Assembly: GCA_035495555.1 (NCBI GenBank)
Contig: DATJFQ010000095.1
Coordinates: 1-32,665, forward strand
Direction: 5' to 3'
DNA length: 32,665 nt
Origin: DATJFQ01 sp035495555
GTDB taxonomy: Bacteria > Acidobacteriota > Vicinamibacteria > Vicinamibacterales > 2-12-FULL-66-21
Each line of letters begins with the position of its first letter. Positions within the stretch are counted from its first letter, which is position 1. Below are positions 9,074-17,855 of this stretch, one piece after another. The position numbers and the translations under genes were made by a program. Under the pieces are notes generated by a model that was not told the origin of the DNA, did no database searches, and saw nothing but the letters and a program-made list of their open reading frames with translations.

Positions 9074-10558
9074 TTGCGGCACTGTTTTCCGTGCGGCAGC
9101 ACGCGTGTGGTTGTGTGCGCCGCGCTTGCGATCCTTCTTTCATACGCCGGCGCTGCGTCGGCACAGACCACCGTTCCAGCTCCATGGCTCGCGCAGGACA
9201 TCGGTGCGCCCGTCATTCCAGGTCAGTCGGCCGGGACGGCGACGAGTTTCACTATCACCGCCGGCGGCGCGGACATCTGGGGCACGTCCGACCAATTCCA
9301 TTTCGTCTACCAACGCGTAACGGGCGACGTAGACGTCCGCGCCCGCATCAGGAGCGTGAGCCCCGCGAGCGCCTGGTCGAAGGCGGGCGTGATGATTCGC
9401 GCATCGCTGGATCCATCGTCGCCTCACGCGTACATGTTGGCGTCCGCAGCGAAGGGGCTCGCGTTTCAACGTCGCGCCGCCGCCGGCGGCGTCTCCGAGA
9501 ACTCGGCAGGGCCGGCGGTGGCACCGCCGCAATGGGTGCGGCTCGTGCGGGCGGGTTCCAACGTCACCGCGTATACCTCCAGCGACGGCAACACATGGAC
9601 GTCGGTCGGCAGCGCGACGGTGGCGTTGCCCGCGACGGCGTACGTCGGAATCGCCGTCAGCTCGCATAACGAATTCAGCGCGACAACGGCGCTCGTTTCG
9701 AACGTCAGCGTCCTGCCCGCGGGACTGACCGCGCGCGACATCGGGGCGCCTCCGCTCGCCGGCACCACGAGCTACAACTCTGGCACGTACACCATCACCG
9801 CATCAGGCCGCGATATCTGGGATACGGCCGATCAATTTCAGTTCGTATTCGCGCGGGCAGCGGGCGACCTCGACGTCTCGGCGCGCGTCGTCTCGATTGG
9901 ATACGCGGATCGATGGTCGAAGGCCGGGGTGATGATCCGCGAATCGCTCGATGCAGGGTCGCGACACGCGATGGCGCTCGCGTCCGCGGGGCGGGGCTAC
10001 GCGTTTCAGCGGCGCATGACGACCAACGGGTTGAGCGAGAACACTGCTGGACCGGCATCGCCGCCTCCCGGATGGGTGCGGCTGACTCGCGTCGGCGATC
10101 TCTTCACGGCCTACGTCTCGACAGACGGGCAGTCATGGCAAATCATCGGCACCGACACGATTCCCATGGCGAGCCAGGTTTACGTCGGCTTAGCGGTGAC
10201 GAGCCACGACGTGGCGACGTACACGATCAGCAAGATCGACAGTCTGTCGGTCAGGATTGCGTCGACGCCGTCGCCATCGCAGGCCCCGACCGCCGTGGCC
10301 TTTCAGGCATCGGCCGACAATGCGACGCTGGTGACCAGTTATCGGCTGGATGTGTTTGCCGCGAACGCGGATACGACAACCGCCACGCCGGTCGCCAGCA
10401 TCGATGTGGGGAAGCCGACTCCCGACGCCAACGGCGACATCACGGTGACGGTCCCGGACTTCTTCAGTGCGTTGCCGACCGGCAGTTATCAGTTGACGGT
10501 CTCCGCTGTCGGCACCGGCGGCATCGGGAGGAGTGCGCCAATCGCGTTCACCCGATGA
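9074..10558 (+). CDS. Secreted protein with duplicated DUF1349-like beta-sandwich domains
   Basis: Function not known. The 494-residue protein starts at TTG 9074, supported by AGGGAG (9061-9066) 7 nt upstream. A signal peptide (about 1-31, ending AGAASA before QTT) predicts export. Two homologous units follow, about 38-215 and 218-393. Each has DIGAP, a DIWxTxDQFxFV strand, GDxDVxARxxS, WSKAGVMIRxSLD, AFQRR, SEN(S/T)AGPA and a GVxI/AVTSH-type end. These are features of DUF1349/concanavalin-like regions often found next to carbohydrate- or lipid-acting enzymes. The last 95 or so residues look like a fibronectin III-type strand set (SYRLDVFA, YQLTVSAVG). No catalytic domain is visible, so a binding or surface role is inferred. 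Convergent with preA. Confidence 0.8.
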   Translation: MRHCFPCGSTRVVVCAALAILLSYAGAASAQTTVPAPWLAQDIGAPVIPGQSAGTATSFTITAGGADIWGTSDQFHFVYQRVTGDVDVRARIRSVSPASAWSKAGVMIRASLDPSSPHAYMLASAAKGLAFQRRAAAGGVSENSAGPAVAPPQWVRLVRAGSNVTAYTSSDGNTWTSVGSATVALPATAYVGIAVSSHNEFSATTALVSNVSVLPAGLTARDIGAPPLAGTTSYNSGTYTITASGRDIWDTADQFQFVFARAAGDLDVSARVVSIGYADRWSKAGVMIRESLDAGSRHAMALASAGRGYAFQRRMTTNGLSENTAGPASPPPGWVRLTRVGDLFTAYVSTDGQSWQIIGTDTIPMASQVYVGLAVTSHDVATYTISKIDSLSVRIASTPSPSQAPTAVAFQASADNATLVTSYRLDVFAANADTTTATPVASIDVGKPTPDANGDITVTVPDFFSALPTGSYQLTVSAVGTGGIGRSAPIAFTR

Positions 10559-10582
10559 ACGAGGAGGGGACCTGAGTTGACG

Positions 10583-11707
10583 TTAGACGATGGCGGAGGG
10601 CGCGTACCCTTCGGGCGCGTCCTTGCCCCCGAAATACTCCTTTTCGTCCGGCCGCTTGATCTCGCTGTGCGCGACGATGCGGTCGCGCCGCCGGCCTCGA
10701 AAGTCCTCGAGGCTGGTCCACCCGTCTGTTGCGTGGGCCTCGAGGAAGCGCTCCATTCCTGAGGTCAGCGCCTTGATCACGTTCGGCCCGATCGCGTGAT
10801 CGAGCATCGCGGCGGTGCATACCTGCACCGTCCCGCAGCCAAGCAGGAAATAGGCAAGCGCCTGCGTGAAATCCGAAATCCCGCCGATGCCGGAGAAGCT
10901 GCGGTCCGGGAATGCGGTGGTCATCTGCGCGACCTTCGCGAGCGACAGCGGCAGGATCGCCGGCCCTCCAAGGCCGCCGTATGACACCCTCCCCTCGACG
11001 TTGCACTCGAACTCGAGCGTCGCGGGATCGATCGGCGGCAGCGATGTGAACGTATTGGACGAGGTGACCGCGTCCGCACCCGCGCGGAAGGCCGCCTCCG
11101 CTTCCTTGGCGATGTTCGTTGTCGTCGGCGTCAGCTTGACCCAGACCGGCCGGCGCGCGACCTCCTTCACGGCGCGGACGACTGTTTCGATCAGCTCGAC
11201 GTTCTTGCCGATGTTCGACCCCATGTCGACGCGGTCCATGTGGGGGCAGGACAGGTTCAACTCGAAGGCGTCGACGCCCTGCTCCTGACAGGACGTCGCG
11301 AGATTGCGCCAGTGGGCGAGTTCACGCTCGTCCGCGGAGCCCGCCATGATCGACGCGACGAGGACCTTGTGCGGGAACGCGTCCTTGATGCGCCGCAGCC
11401 GCGGCAGCCACCAATCGAGCGGCTTGTCGGAGATCAGCTCCCAGTTCCACGACGAGTGCAGCGTGGCGCCCGGGCGCTTGTCCATCGAGATGCGGCCCTC
11501 GTCGTGCGAGGTCCTGAGGAACTTGGTCTTCGGACCCTTGACGTTGATGACCGGATGCATACCGATCGTCTTGACGACGACGCCGCCCCAGCCGGCCTCG
11601 AAGGCGCGCATGATGTTCGAGTCCGACTCGGTGGGCGGAGCGGAGGCGAGCAGGAACGGGTTCTCGAACGGGATGCCGGTGAAGCGGGTCGACAACGTGG
11701 CCGTCAT
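10583..11707 (-). CDS. preA: PreA-like dihydropyrimidine dehydrogenase subunit (no Fe-S tail)
   Basis: A member of the dihydroorotate/dihydropyrimidine dehydrogenase FMN-barrel family, expected to reduce uracil or thymine. Visible motifs are NPFLLASAPPT, GWGGVVVKT, ELNLSCPHMDRVDMGSNIGKN (barrel loop), VKLTPT, SSNTF, YGGLGGPAI and GIGGISD (FMN phosphate region), then SLEDFRG as in the dehydrogenase family. At 374 residues it lacks the C-terminal double [4Fe-4S] segment usual in PreA, with no CxxCxxC cluster. Where mammalian DPD has its catalytic Cys (MGLACGQ), this protein reads MGSNIGK. Its electron partner and exact substrate are therefore open, and no preT is in the window. GAGG lies 7 nt before ATG 11707. 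Nearby amidohydrolase, dihydropyrimidinase and transporter genes support a pyrimidine role. Confidence 0.8.
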   Translation of the reverse strand: MTATLSTRFTGIPFENPFLLASAPPTESDSNIMRAFEAGWGGVVVKTIGMHPVINVKGPKTKFLRTSHDEGRISMDKRPGATLHSSWNWELISDKPLDWWLPRLRRIKDAFPHKVLVASIMAGSADERELAHWRNLATSCQEQGVDAFELNLSCPHMDRVDMGSNIGKNVELIETVVRAVKEVARRPVWVKLTPTTTNIAKEAEAAFRAGADAVTSSNTFTSLPPIDPATLEFECNVEGRVSYGGLGGPAILPLSLAKVAQMTTAFPDRSFSGIGGISDFTQALAYFLLGCGTVQVCTAAMLDHAIGPNVIKALTSGMERFLEAHATDGWTSLEDFRGRRRDRIVAHSEIKRPDEKEYFGGKDAPEGYAPSAIV

Positions 11708-11762
11708 GTGCGTCCTCGGGAAACGAGAGTCCTTGCGCGGATGATACTCTCAATTTCGCCGA

Positions 11763-11796
11763 GCGCTGAGGCGAACGGGAGACGCCGCCTCAGCGC
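11763..11796 (-). terminator. Stem-loop terminator candidate downstream of the secreted-protein gene
   Basis: GCGCTGAGGC (11763-11772) and GCCTCAGCGC (11787-11796) form a perfect 10-bp stem with a 14-nt loop. It sits 22 nt past the stop of the minus-strand gene at 11818. No U-tract follows on either strand, so it may instead protect the 3' end or act with Rho. Confidence 0.5.
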
Positions 11797-11817
11797 GTTG
11801 TCGTATCGGGTGGGAGA

Positions 11818-12876
11818 CTACTGGACCGTGTAGCTGACTGTCGTTGTGGCAGGGTTCGCCGCGTCGACTCCACCCACCAGCGTTGTGAACGCCGTGCCGG
11901 GCACATACATCGCGCCGCTGAAGGAGAAGGTGCCCGAGGTGCCGCCAGTCCACGCCTGATCCTTGTCGATCCCCATGTGCACGGTCATCAGGAACATGTC
12001 GCCTGCGCCGACAGTAACGTTCGTGAGCTGCAGCAGCTGCCCTTGGCCCGTGCCTGCTCCGAACGCGAGCAGATTGAACGACGACGGATCCTGCTCGCCG
12101 GCCTGCGAATACGTGAATACCGCATTGCCCGGGTTGCCTGACGGGTTGGTCTTGAATCGCGGATCCATCGCGACTCTGACGTCGAACGACTCCGCGGCGC
12201 CGCACGTGTTCACCACGAGCAGGTTTTCCGAGAGCTGGCCCGGATTGGTGGCCGACAGCTTTCCGCGCGGGGTCAGATTCACCGTAGCGCTCGTCACGAC
12301 TTGGGTGAAGTCCTGGTCGGTCACAAAGACATACAGTTTGAGACACGACGTCGGATGCACGAGCTTGATGTGGACCTGAACGGTGGTGACGGTGTCGAGG
12401 TGGGTCCCACCGGCGGTCTCGAGCTGCAGATTTCCCGTCAGTTCGGTTCCGTCATCGTTCGACACACCCTCAGGAATGGAGATGGTGACGCGGGTGCTGC
12501 CCGTCCACGCTGCGTTGCCAACCAGAAACGACGACGTGTCCGGCAACAGCGTCAGGTCCGCCCCAGTCTGCCGCAGCGTCAGTGGCGCCGGATAGGCCGT
12601 CGTCGGGTTCGTTTTGCCAGGCACAACCGCCATGCCGAGGTCGAACGTGGCGAATGGGCCGGTTGGGAACTGAAAGGCCTGAACCGTATAGAACAATTGG
12701 ATTGTGCCGACGGCATAGGTCCCCGGCGTCAGCCCGGTGCCGTTCTGCATGACAAGCGGTGTTGGTGGTGTGTTTGGCGTGACGGATGCTCGCACGGCAT
12801 CGCCGGCGGCCGCGGTTCCGGCATTGGCGAGCATGACCAGCGCGCACGCGCCGATGATTCTGTTTCGCAACTTCAC
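11818..12876 (-). CDS. Hypothetical secreted protein
   Basis: I do not recognise a family. From GTG 12876 the protein has 352 residues. AGGGAG (12884-12889, minus strand) lies 7 nt upstream and decides this start over a longer open frame to 12945. The N terminus is a clear signal peptide (MKLRNRIIGACALVMLANAG, then TAAAG). The mature part is rich in Thr, Val, Gly and Asn, with alternating strand-like segments (TYAVGTIQLFYTV, TRVTISIPEG, TVTTVQVHIKL, VTVGAGDMFLMTVHMGID). It looks like an all-beta extracytoplasmic protein. Two cysteines (TSCLK, NTCGA) could form a disulfide. It lies between preA and the DUF5916 gene, all on the minus strand, but a link to pyrimidine use is not shown. Confidence 0.75.
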   Translation of the reverse strand: MKLRNRIIGACALVMLANAGTAAAGDAVRASVTPNTPPTPLVMQNGTGLTPGTYAVGTIQLFYTVQAFQFPTGPFATFDLGMAVVPGKTNPTTAYPAPLTLRQTGADLTLLPDTSSFLVGNAAWTGSTRVTISIPEGVSNDDGTELTGNLQLETAGGTHLDTVTTVQVHIKLVHPTSCLKLYVFVTDQDFTQVVTSATVNLTPRGKLSATNPGQLSENLLVVNTCGAAESFDVRVAMDPRFKTNPSGNPGNAVFTYSQAGEQDPSSFNLLAFGAGTGQGQLLQLTNVTVGAGDMFLMTVHMGIDKDQAWTGGTSGTFSFSGAMYVPGTAFTTLVGGVDAANPATTTVSYTVQ

Positions 12877-13144
12877 TGATGTTCTCCCTTGTGTGATCGC
12901 CGTCGTCATCGATCCTGAATTCGTGATTGCCGGAGCACCGCCCACTAACGCATCCGCGATGCCGACTTTGCATGTCCGCTGCTGGTGCGGAGTGTGCGCC
13001 GCAAGTGCTGCCCATACAGAAGATGCGAGGTGTTTCGGTCACACGGTCGGCGCGGAGGGGAGCGGTCAGGGCGTGGCGGCTGGCCAGGCCAAGACAGAAG
13101 TCTTGCCGCGGCAGCACCCGCAACGGGCCGACTCGCAGTCGTCC

Positions 13145-15391
13145 CTAGCGCTGGAATGCGTGGGAAATCTTGACGAAGAACTGCCGATCGAGCGGTTCGA
13201 GGCGGTGCACGTCTGACAACTCGCGGTCGTCCCCGTAGCCGGCGAAGAGCACCGACTGCCAATTCAGCTTGTACGCGAACAAGGTCGACCCCGAGAAGGC
13301 GCCGTCGCGGGGGGACACCGTGGTGAGATACAGGAGTGGATTGCGCGTCGCCGAGATGTATTGACCGATCACGCGGACGAACATGCGTGACGTGAACGTG
13401 TAGGTCGCGTTGATGCGGGCAATGCGCTGCAGGAACAGCCGTTGCACCTTCGTATCCACATGCACGTGCAGCGAGCGGGTGTCCTCCAGGACGGTGATCG
13501 CCAGGTGACCGGTCGGCTGCAGCGTGGCCTGTGCGGTCACGGTCAAACCCGTTGCGGGCCGCGCGTTCGCGAAATCGATGTCCTGGCCCATCGTCGAGTT
13601 GATCGAGAGGGATGAGATGCGCCGCGACGGGCTGAACTGGACGGTGTACCCGAACTGATTGCGGCCGATGACGCGTTCGCCGGCGCGCGTGTGGTCCATG
13701 TTGTAGCGCACCTGAATGAACCCGTTCCAGCGCGTATCCATGCCAAGACCCGGCATGACGCCTTTCGTAATGACGTTGCCGGACCGATCCGTCTGGTATT
13801 CCAGCTGGACCCAGGTGCGCTCGCGAGTGATCGGAGCGTGCGGGTGAATCGTCCATCCTGCCGATCCCGCGAGATCGTGGATACCCACCTGGGGAACGAA
13901 TCCCGTATCCGCGCGGAAGCCGTTCGACAGACCCTCGTATCTGCCGAACCAATCCAGGTGCCTGGTGTTGTGGGTCCACGAGGTCTGCACCCCGTAGCCG
14001 TTGAACTGGCCGTCTGACCATTCCGGCGCGACTTCCGGACGATTCGGCGTGCGCGTGTCGCTGAACAGCGCCTGCGCTGCTATCACATCCGCGCTGGATG
14101 GCCGCCATTCGGCGTCAGGACCGGCTACGCGGTTGTGCGCGGTGCCGTCGCGCATTTCCCGGTCCGTCACCAGCGCTCCGACGAACGAGCGCCCGATGTC
14201 GCGCTTCGCCCGGCCGACGAACACGTCGGACGTGAAATCCTGTGGGGCCGATGAGGAGCCGTTCGCACCCGGCAGAATCACGGTTCCACCGCCTCCGTCT
14301 TCGGTGACGAGCGCGGTGTAGCGCACGCCGGCGGATTTTCCTGTCAGCCTTGCTCCCCACGTCGGATCGGTAATCGTGCGCGTGTACACCGCCTGGATGG
14401 GGGTGTTGAACAGATCGACGCCTTCCAGAAAGAAGGGTCGCTTCTCGGGATAGAAGAGCGCAAACCGTTCGTTGGCCGTGATCTGGGCCGTATCGGATTC
14501 GATTTGTGAGAAATCCGGGCGAATCGTCGCGTCGAACGCGGTGTTCGGCGTGGGCGTGTACTTCACGTCCACGCCAACCCGCGCCTTCACCGGATCATCC
14601 TCGAGCGGCGCGCCAAGCGTGTTGTCGCGAGGGTGCGCGGTCCGCGACGCGCTGATATAGGGGGCCGCGACAACGTGTCCACCTCCGGGCAGGCGTTCGA
14701 GGCCGGTCAGGTCGCTTTCATGGCAGATGGTGCAATTACTGCCTCGCGGCATTACGACCGAAGCGATCTGACGCCGGAAGAGCCGTGGATAGTTGCGGAA
14801 GAGCGTGATCCCCCATTTCTGGGGATCGCCTTTGCGATACCGCAGCGACGAGAACGGGATGCGCAGCTCGAGCGTCCAGCCCCGTGGCGTGATTTTCGCC
14901 GCCGAGTCCCAGTAGAAATCCGGCGATGGGTTCTCCCCGCTCGCATCGTCGATGACGGCGTCGTATTGCACGTTGCTCGGAGTCGCAAAAAATTCGATTG
15001 CCGTGCGACGGGTGTCGAGCGTGTCCAGGAAAATTCCGCCGAAATCCATGCTGTTGCCGTTGATCGCGTCGTGATCCCCCAACGGGGCGCGGATGGCGGC
15101 TGGATCCGGATCATCGAACTCGAACGCCGCATACAGGAAGTGGTCGTCGTAGCTGATCAGGCCGACGCTTCGCACTGGCGGCTCCGTGTTGTCGCCCGGC
15201 TGGATTTCGTACCACTTGTCAACCCTCGCGGCCGTTTGCCACGCTTCATCGGACAAGTCGCCATCAATCCGAATGGGCGAACTGGCACGCGTGAGGTGGA
15301 TCTCAGGAGCGGACGCCGGAGACTGGGCCGCCGAAGGCGAAGCGAACCCCAACACGGCCGCCGCCCCCGCAACGGTCCAGAAACGTCGCAT
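13145..15391 (-). CDS. Outer-membrane CBM9-like/DUF5916 protein with a CxxCH motif
   Basis: The protein has 748 residues. A signal peptide (about 1-22, ending SAAQS) is followed by a family 9 carbohydrate-binding-like (DOMON-fold) domain (about 30-210: IRIDGDLSDEAW, then YDDHFLYAAFEFDDPD). The long C-terminal part fits DUF5916: VDVKYTPTPNTAFDATIRPDFSQ appears as overlapping strands, then FALFYPEKRPFFLEG, many alternating beta strands and an aromatic-rich end (FFVKISHAFQR) expected of an outer-membrane barrel. Substrate is unknown; glycan or oligomer import or binding is inferred from the family. CTICH at 220-224, at the junction of the two domains, is a heme c-type CxxCH motif. The start at ATG 15391 has only weak GGCGGA upstream. 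The reading frame is intact throughout. Confidence 0.85.
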   Translation of the reverse strand: MRRFWTVAGAAAVLGFASPSAAQSPASAPEIHLTRASSPIRIDGDLSDEAWQTAARVDKWYEIQPGDNTEPPVRSVGLISYDDHFLYAAFEFDDPDPAAIRAPLGDHDAINGNSMDFGGIFLDTLDTRRTAIEFFATPSNVQYDAVIDDASGENPSPDFYWDSAAKITPRGWTLELRIPFSSLRYRKGDPQKWGITLFRNYPRLFRRQIASVVMPRGSNCTICHESDLTGLERLPGGGHVVAAPYISASRTAHPRDNTLGAPLEDDPVKARVGVDVKYTPTPNTAFDATIRPDFSQIESDTAQITANERFALFYPEKRPFFLEGVDLFNTPIQAVYTRTITDPTWGARLTGKSAGVRYTALVTEDGGGGTVILPGANGSSSAPQDFTSDVFVGRAKRDIGRSFVGALVTDREMRDGTAHNRVAGPDAEWRPSSADVIAAQALFSDTRTPNRPEVAPEWSDGQFNGYGVQTSWTHNTRHLDWFGRYEGLSNGFRADTGFVPQVGIHDLAGSAGWTIHPHAPITRERTWVQLEYQTDRSGNVITKGVMPGLGMDTRWNGFIQVRYNMDHTRAGERVIGRNQFGYTVQFSPSRRISSLSINSTMGQDIDFANARPATGLTVTAQATLQPTGHLAITVLEDTRSLHVHVDTKVQRLFLQRIARINATYTFTSRMFVRVIGQYISATRNPLLYLTTVSPRDGAFSGSTLFAYKLNWQSVLFAGYGDDRELSDVHRLEPLDRQFFVKISHAFQR

Positions 15392-15476
15392 GTCGACATT
15401 AGACGATCCGCCTTGCCCGCAGGTCGCGGGTTCGGCGGAGGAAATGTGCTACCTTCCAGCCTTCGGAGGCGAACCG

Positions 15477-16346
15477 ATGGCCAGAGTGGTGCGGGGAGGG
15501 TTGATTCAGATCAAGGCAGACGTCCCGCTGGACGGCTCGATGGACGACGTCAAGGCGCGGATGATCGACAAGCACATGCCCTTTATCGAAGAGGCGGGGC
15601 GGCGCGGTGTCCAGGTGCTTTGTCTGCAGGAACTCTTCTACGGGCCCTATTTCTGTGCCGAACAGAAGACCCGCTGGTACGACTTGACGGAGCGCGTGCC
15701 CGACGGTCCCACCATCCGCCGGTTCCAGGATCTGGCAAAGCACCTCGGCATGGTGATGATCGTACCGATCTACGAAGAGGAGAACACGGGCGTCTACTAC
15801 AACACCGCCGCGGTGATCGACGCAGACGGCCGGTTCCTGGGCAAGTATCGCAAGCATCACATCCCGCAGGTGGCTCCGGGATTCTGGGAGAAGTACTACT
15901 TCCGGCCCGGCAACACGGGTTATCCGGTCTTTGAAACCGCCGCGGGCCGCATAGGTGTGTACATCTGCTACGACCGTCACTTTCCCGAAGGCGCGCGCAT
16001 TCTCGGCCTCAACGGCGCGGAGATCGTGTTCAACCCGTCGGCGACGGTCGCGGGCCTCTCCGAGTATTTGTGGAAACTCGAACAGCCCGCGCACGCGGTC
16101 GCCAACGGATACTTCGTCGGCGCGATCAATCGCGTCGGGGTCGAAGCGCCCTGGAACATCGGCGAGTTCTACGGGCAGAGCTACTTCTGCGATCCCCGCG
16201 GCCGCATCGTGGCCGAAGCGAGCCGTGACAAGGATGAACTGGTCGTCGCCGATCTCGATCTGGACGTGATCAAACAAGTGCGCGACACGTGGCAGTTCTA
16301 TCGCGACCGTCGGCCGGAGACGTATGGGTCTATAACAGCACTGTAG
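15477..16346 (+). CDS. Nitrilase-family amidohydrolase, probable beta-ureidopropionase
   Basis: A carbon-nitrogen hydrolase expected to split N-carbamoyl-beta-alanine to beta-alanine, CO2 and ammonia. The 289-residue protein has the Glu-Lys-Cys triad: Glu52 in CLQELFYGP, Lys126 in KYRKHHIP and Cys164 in ICYDRHFPEG. GAEIVFNPSA and a C-terminal DLDLDVIKQVRDTW segment also fit the family. ATG 15477 is supported by GGAGG (15465-15469) at 7 nt; the frame is open further upstream but lies antisense to the barrel gene. N-carbamoylputrescine amidase is the main alternative by sequence. The dihydropyrimidinase and uracil-type transporter directly downstream favour the pyrimidine pathway. Confidence 0.88.
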   Translation: MARVVRGGLIQIKADVPLDGSMDDVKARMIDKHMPFIEEAGRRGVQVLCLQELFYGPYFCAEQKTRWYDLTERVPDGPTIRRFQDLAKHLGMVMIVPIYEEENTGVYYNTAAVIDADGRFLGKYRKHHIPQVAPGFWEKYYFRPGNTGYPVFETAAGRIGVYICYDRHFPEGARILGLNGAEIVFNPSATVAGLSEYLWKLEQPAHAVANGYFVGAINRVGVEAPWNIGEFYGQSYFCDPRGRIVAEASRDKDELVVADLDLDVIKQVRDTWQFYRDRRPETYGSITAL

Positions 16347-16347
16347 C

Positions 16348-16396
16348 CAGTTACCAGTGGTCAGTAGCCAGTTAGCAGTTAACAGTTAACAGTTGC
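16348..16396. repeat. Tandem heptamer array, unit CAGTNNC, 7 units
   Basis: Seven contiguous 7-bp units follow the stop codon of the amidohydrolase by one base: CAGTTAC, CAGTGGT, CAGTAGC, CAGTTAG, CAGTTAA, CAGTTAA, CAGTTGC. CAGT is invariant. It fills most of the gap to the dihydropyrimidinase and shares its unit with the large array at 20180-20423. Confidence 0.9.
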
Positions 16397-16418
16397 AGGG
16401 GCCGGTTCCAGTTGCGCG

Positions 16419-17816
16419 ATGACTCTACTGATTGAGAACGGGCGGGTGATTACGGCGTCGGACGATTACGTTGCGGACGTCTATTGCGAGGGCGGCAGAG
16501 TGTCCGCCATCGGCGCGCAACTGGCGTCCCGCGTCCGCGCGGAGCGCACGATCGACGCACGCGGGAAATATGTGCTCCCTGGCGGCATCGACGTGCACAC
16601 CCACCTCGACATGCCGTTTGGCGGCACGACCTCCACCGATGATTTCGAGACCGGCACGATCGCGGCGGCGTTCGGCGGTACGACCTCGCTCGTAGACTTC
16701 GCAATCCAGTATCGCGGCCAGACGATGCGCCATGCGCTAGACGCGTGGATGGAGAAAGCGTCGGGCAAGGCCGTCATCGACTACTCCTTCCACATGATCC
16801 TCACTGAGCTGCCCGACGCGGGCCTCGGGGACATGGACGTGATGGTCCGCGACGAAGGCGTCACCAGCTTCAAGCTGTTCATGGCGTACCCGGGAGTGTT
16901 CATGGTGGACGACGCGACGATCTTCCGCGCGCTCAGGCGCACGGGGGAAAACGGCGGCCTCGTCTGCATGCACGCCGAGAACGGCGGCGTGATCGATCTG
17001 CTGGTGCAGGAAGCCCTCCGCAGGGGGGAGAAGGCGCCGAAGTATCACGCGCTGACGCGGCCGCCGCGCGCCGAAGGCGAGGCCACGGGGCGCGCGATCG
17101 CGCTGGCTGAAATGGCGGGCGTCCCCATCTACATCGTCCATCTGTCGTCGGCCGACGCGCTCCGGAAGGTGCGGGAGGCGCGCGACATGGGGCTGCCGGC
17201 GTTCGCGGAGACGTGTCCGCAGTATCTGTTCCTCTCGTATGACAACTACGAGGCGCCGGGGTTCGAGGGCGCGAAGTACGTGATGTCGCCGCCGCTGCGC
17301 GAGAAATGGCACCAGGACGTGCTCTGGAAGGGCCTCGCCAAAGACGATCTGCAGGTCATCTCGACGGACCATTGTCCGTTCTGCATGGCGGGCCAGAAGG
17401 AACTGGGGGCGGATGATTTCAGCAAGATCCCCAACGGTGCGCCGGGCATCGAGACGCGCCTCACGCTCGTCCACAACGGCGGCGTCAGAAAAGGGCGGAT
17501 CTCGCTGAATCGGTTCGTCGAGCTGTGTTCCACGACGCCAGCCAGGATGTTCGGACTCTTCCCGAGGAAAGGCACGATCGCGGTCGGGAGCGACGCCGAC
17601 ATCGTCGTCTTCGATCCGGAGAAGCATCAGACGCTCGGCGTGAAGTCGCTGCACATGCGCGTGGACTACAACCCGTACGAAGGGACGGTCGTCCACGGCG
17701 CGCCGACCCACGTAATCTCGCGCGGCAACGTGGTCATCGAGAACGATCGGTTCGTGGGGAAGCGAGGCGCCGGCCAGTTCGTGAAAAGAGGTCCCAGTCT
17801 CGCGCGCGAACTGTAG
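16419..17816 (+). CDS. hydA: Dihydropyrimidinase (D-hydantoinase family)
   Basis: Opens the ring of dihydrouracil or dihydrothymine to the N-carbamoyl beta-amino acid. The 465-residue protein carries the full binuclear metal site: His60 and His62 (GIDVHTHLDMPFGG), carboxylated Lys152 (TSFKLFMAYPG), His185 (CMHAENGG), His241 (IYIVHLSSADAL) and Asp317 (ISTDHCPF). The substrate-loop Tyr lies in FMAYPG. The start at ATG 16419 gives the expected N terminus; no strong Shine-Dalgarno sequence is present (AGGGG lies about 16 nt away), and a heptamer array occupies the upstream gap. It lies between the ureidopropionase-type gene and the NCS1 transporter. Hydantoinase activity on other cyclic ureides is possible. 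Confidence 0.95.
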   Translation: MTLLIENGRVITASDDYVADVYCEGGRVSAIGAQLASRVRAERTIDARGKYVLPGGIDVHTHLDMPFGGTTSTDDFETGTIAAAFGGTTSLVDFAIQYRGQTMRHALDAWMEKASGKAVIDYSFHMILTELPDAGLGDMDVMVRDEGVTSFKLFMAYPGVFMVDDATIFRALRRTGENGGLVCMHAENGGVIDLLVQEALRRGEKAPKYHALTRPPRAEGEATGRAIALAEMAGVPIYIVHLSSADALRKVREARDMGLPAFAETCPQYLFLSYDNYEAPGFEGAKYVMSPPLREKWHQDVLWKGLAKDDLQVISTDHCPFCMAGQKELGADDFSKIPNGAPGIETRLTLVHNGGVRKGRISLNRFVELCSTTPARMFGLFPRKGTIAVGSDADIVVFDPEKHQTLGVKSLHMRVDYNPYEGTVVHGAPTHVISRGNVVIENDRFVGKRGAGQFVKRGPSLAREL

Positions 17817-17855
17817 CGCGTCACTCAGCGCACGTCGGTTGCGCAAAGCGACATC

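Noticed and set aside
12877..13144. Small gene or RNA in the gap before the DUF5916 stop codon
   Set aside because: Open frames here have no ribosome binding site, no recognisable motif and no clear promoter; I see nothing supportable.
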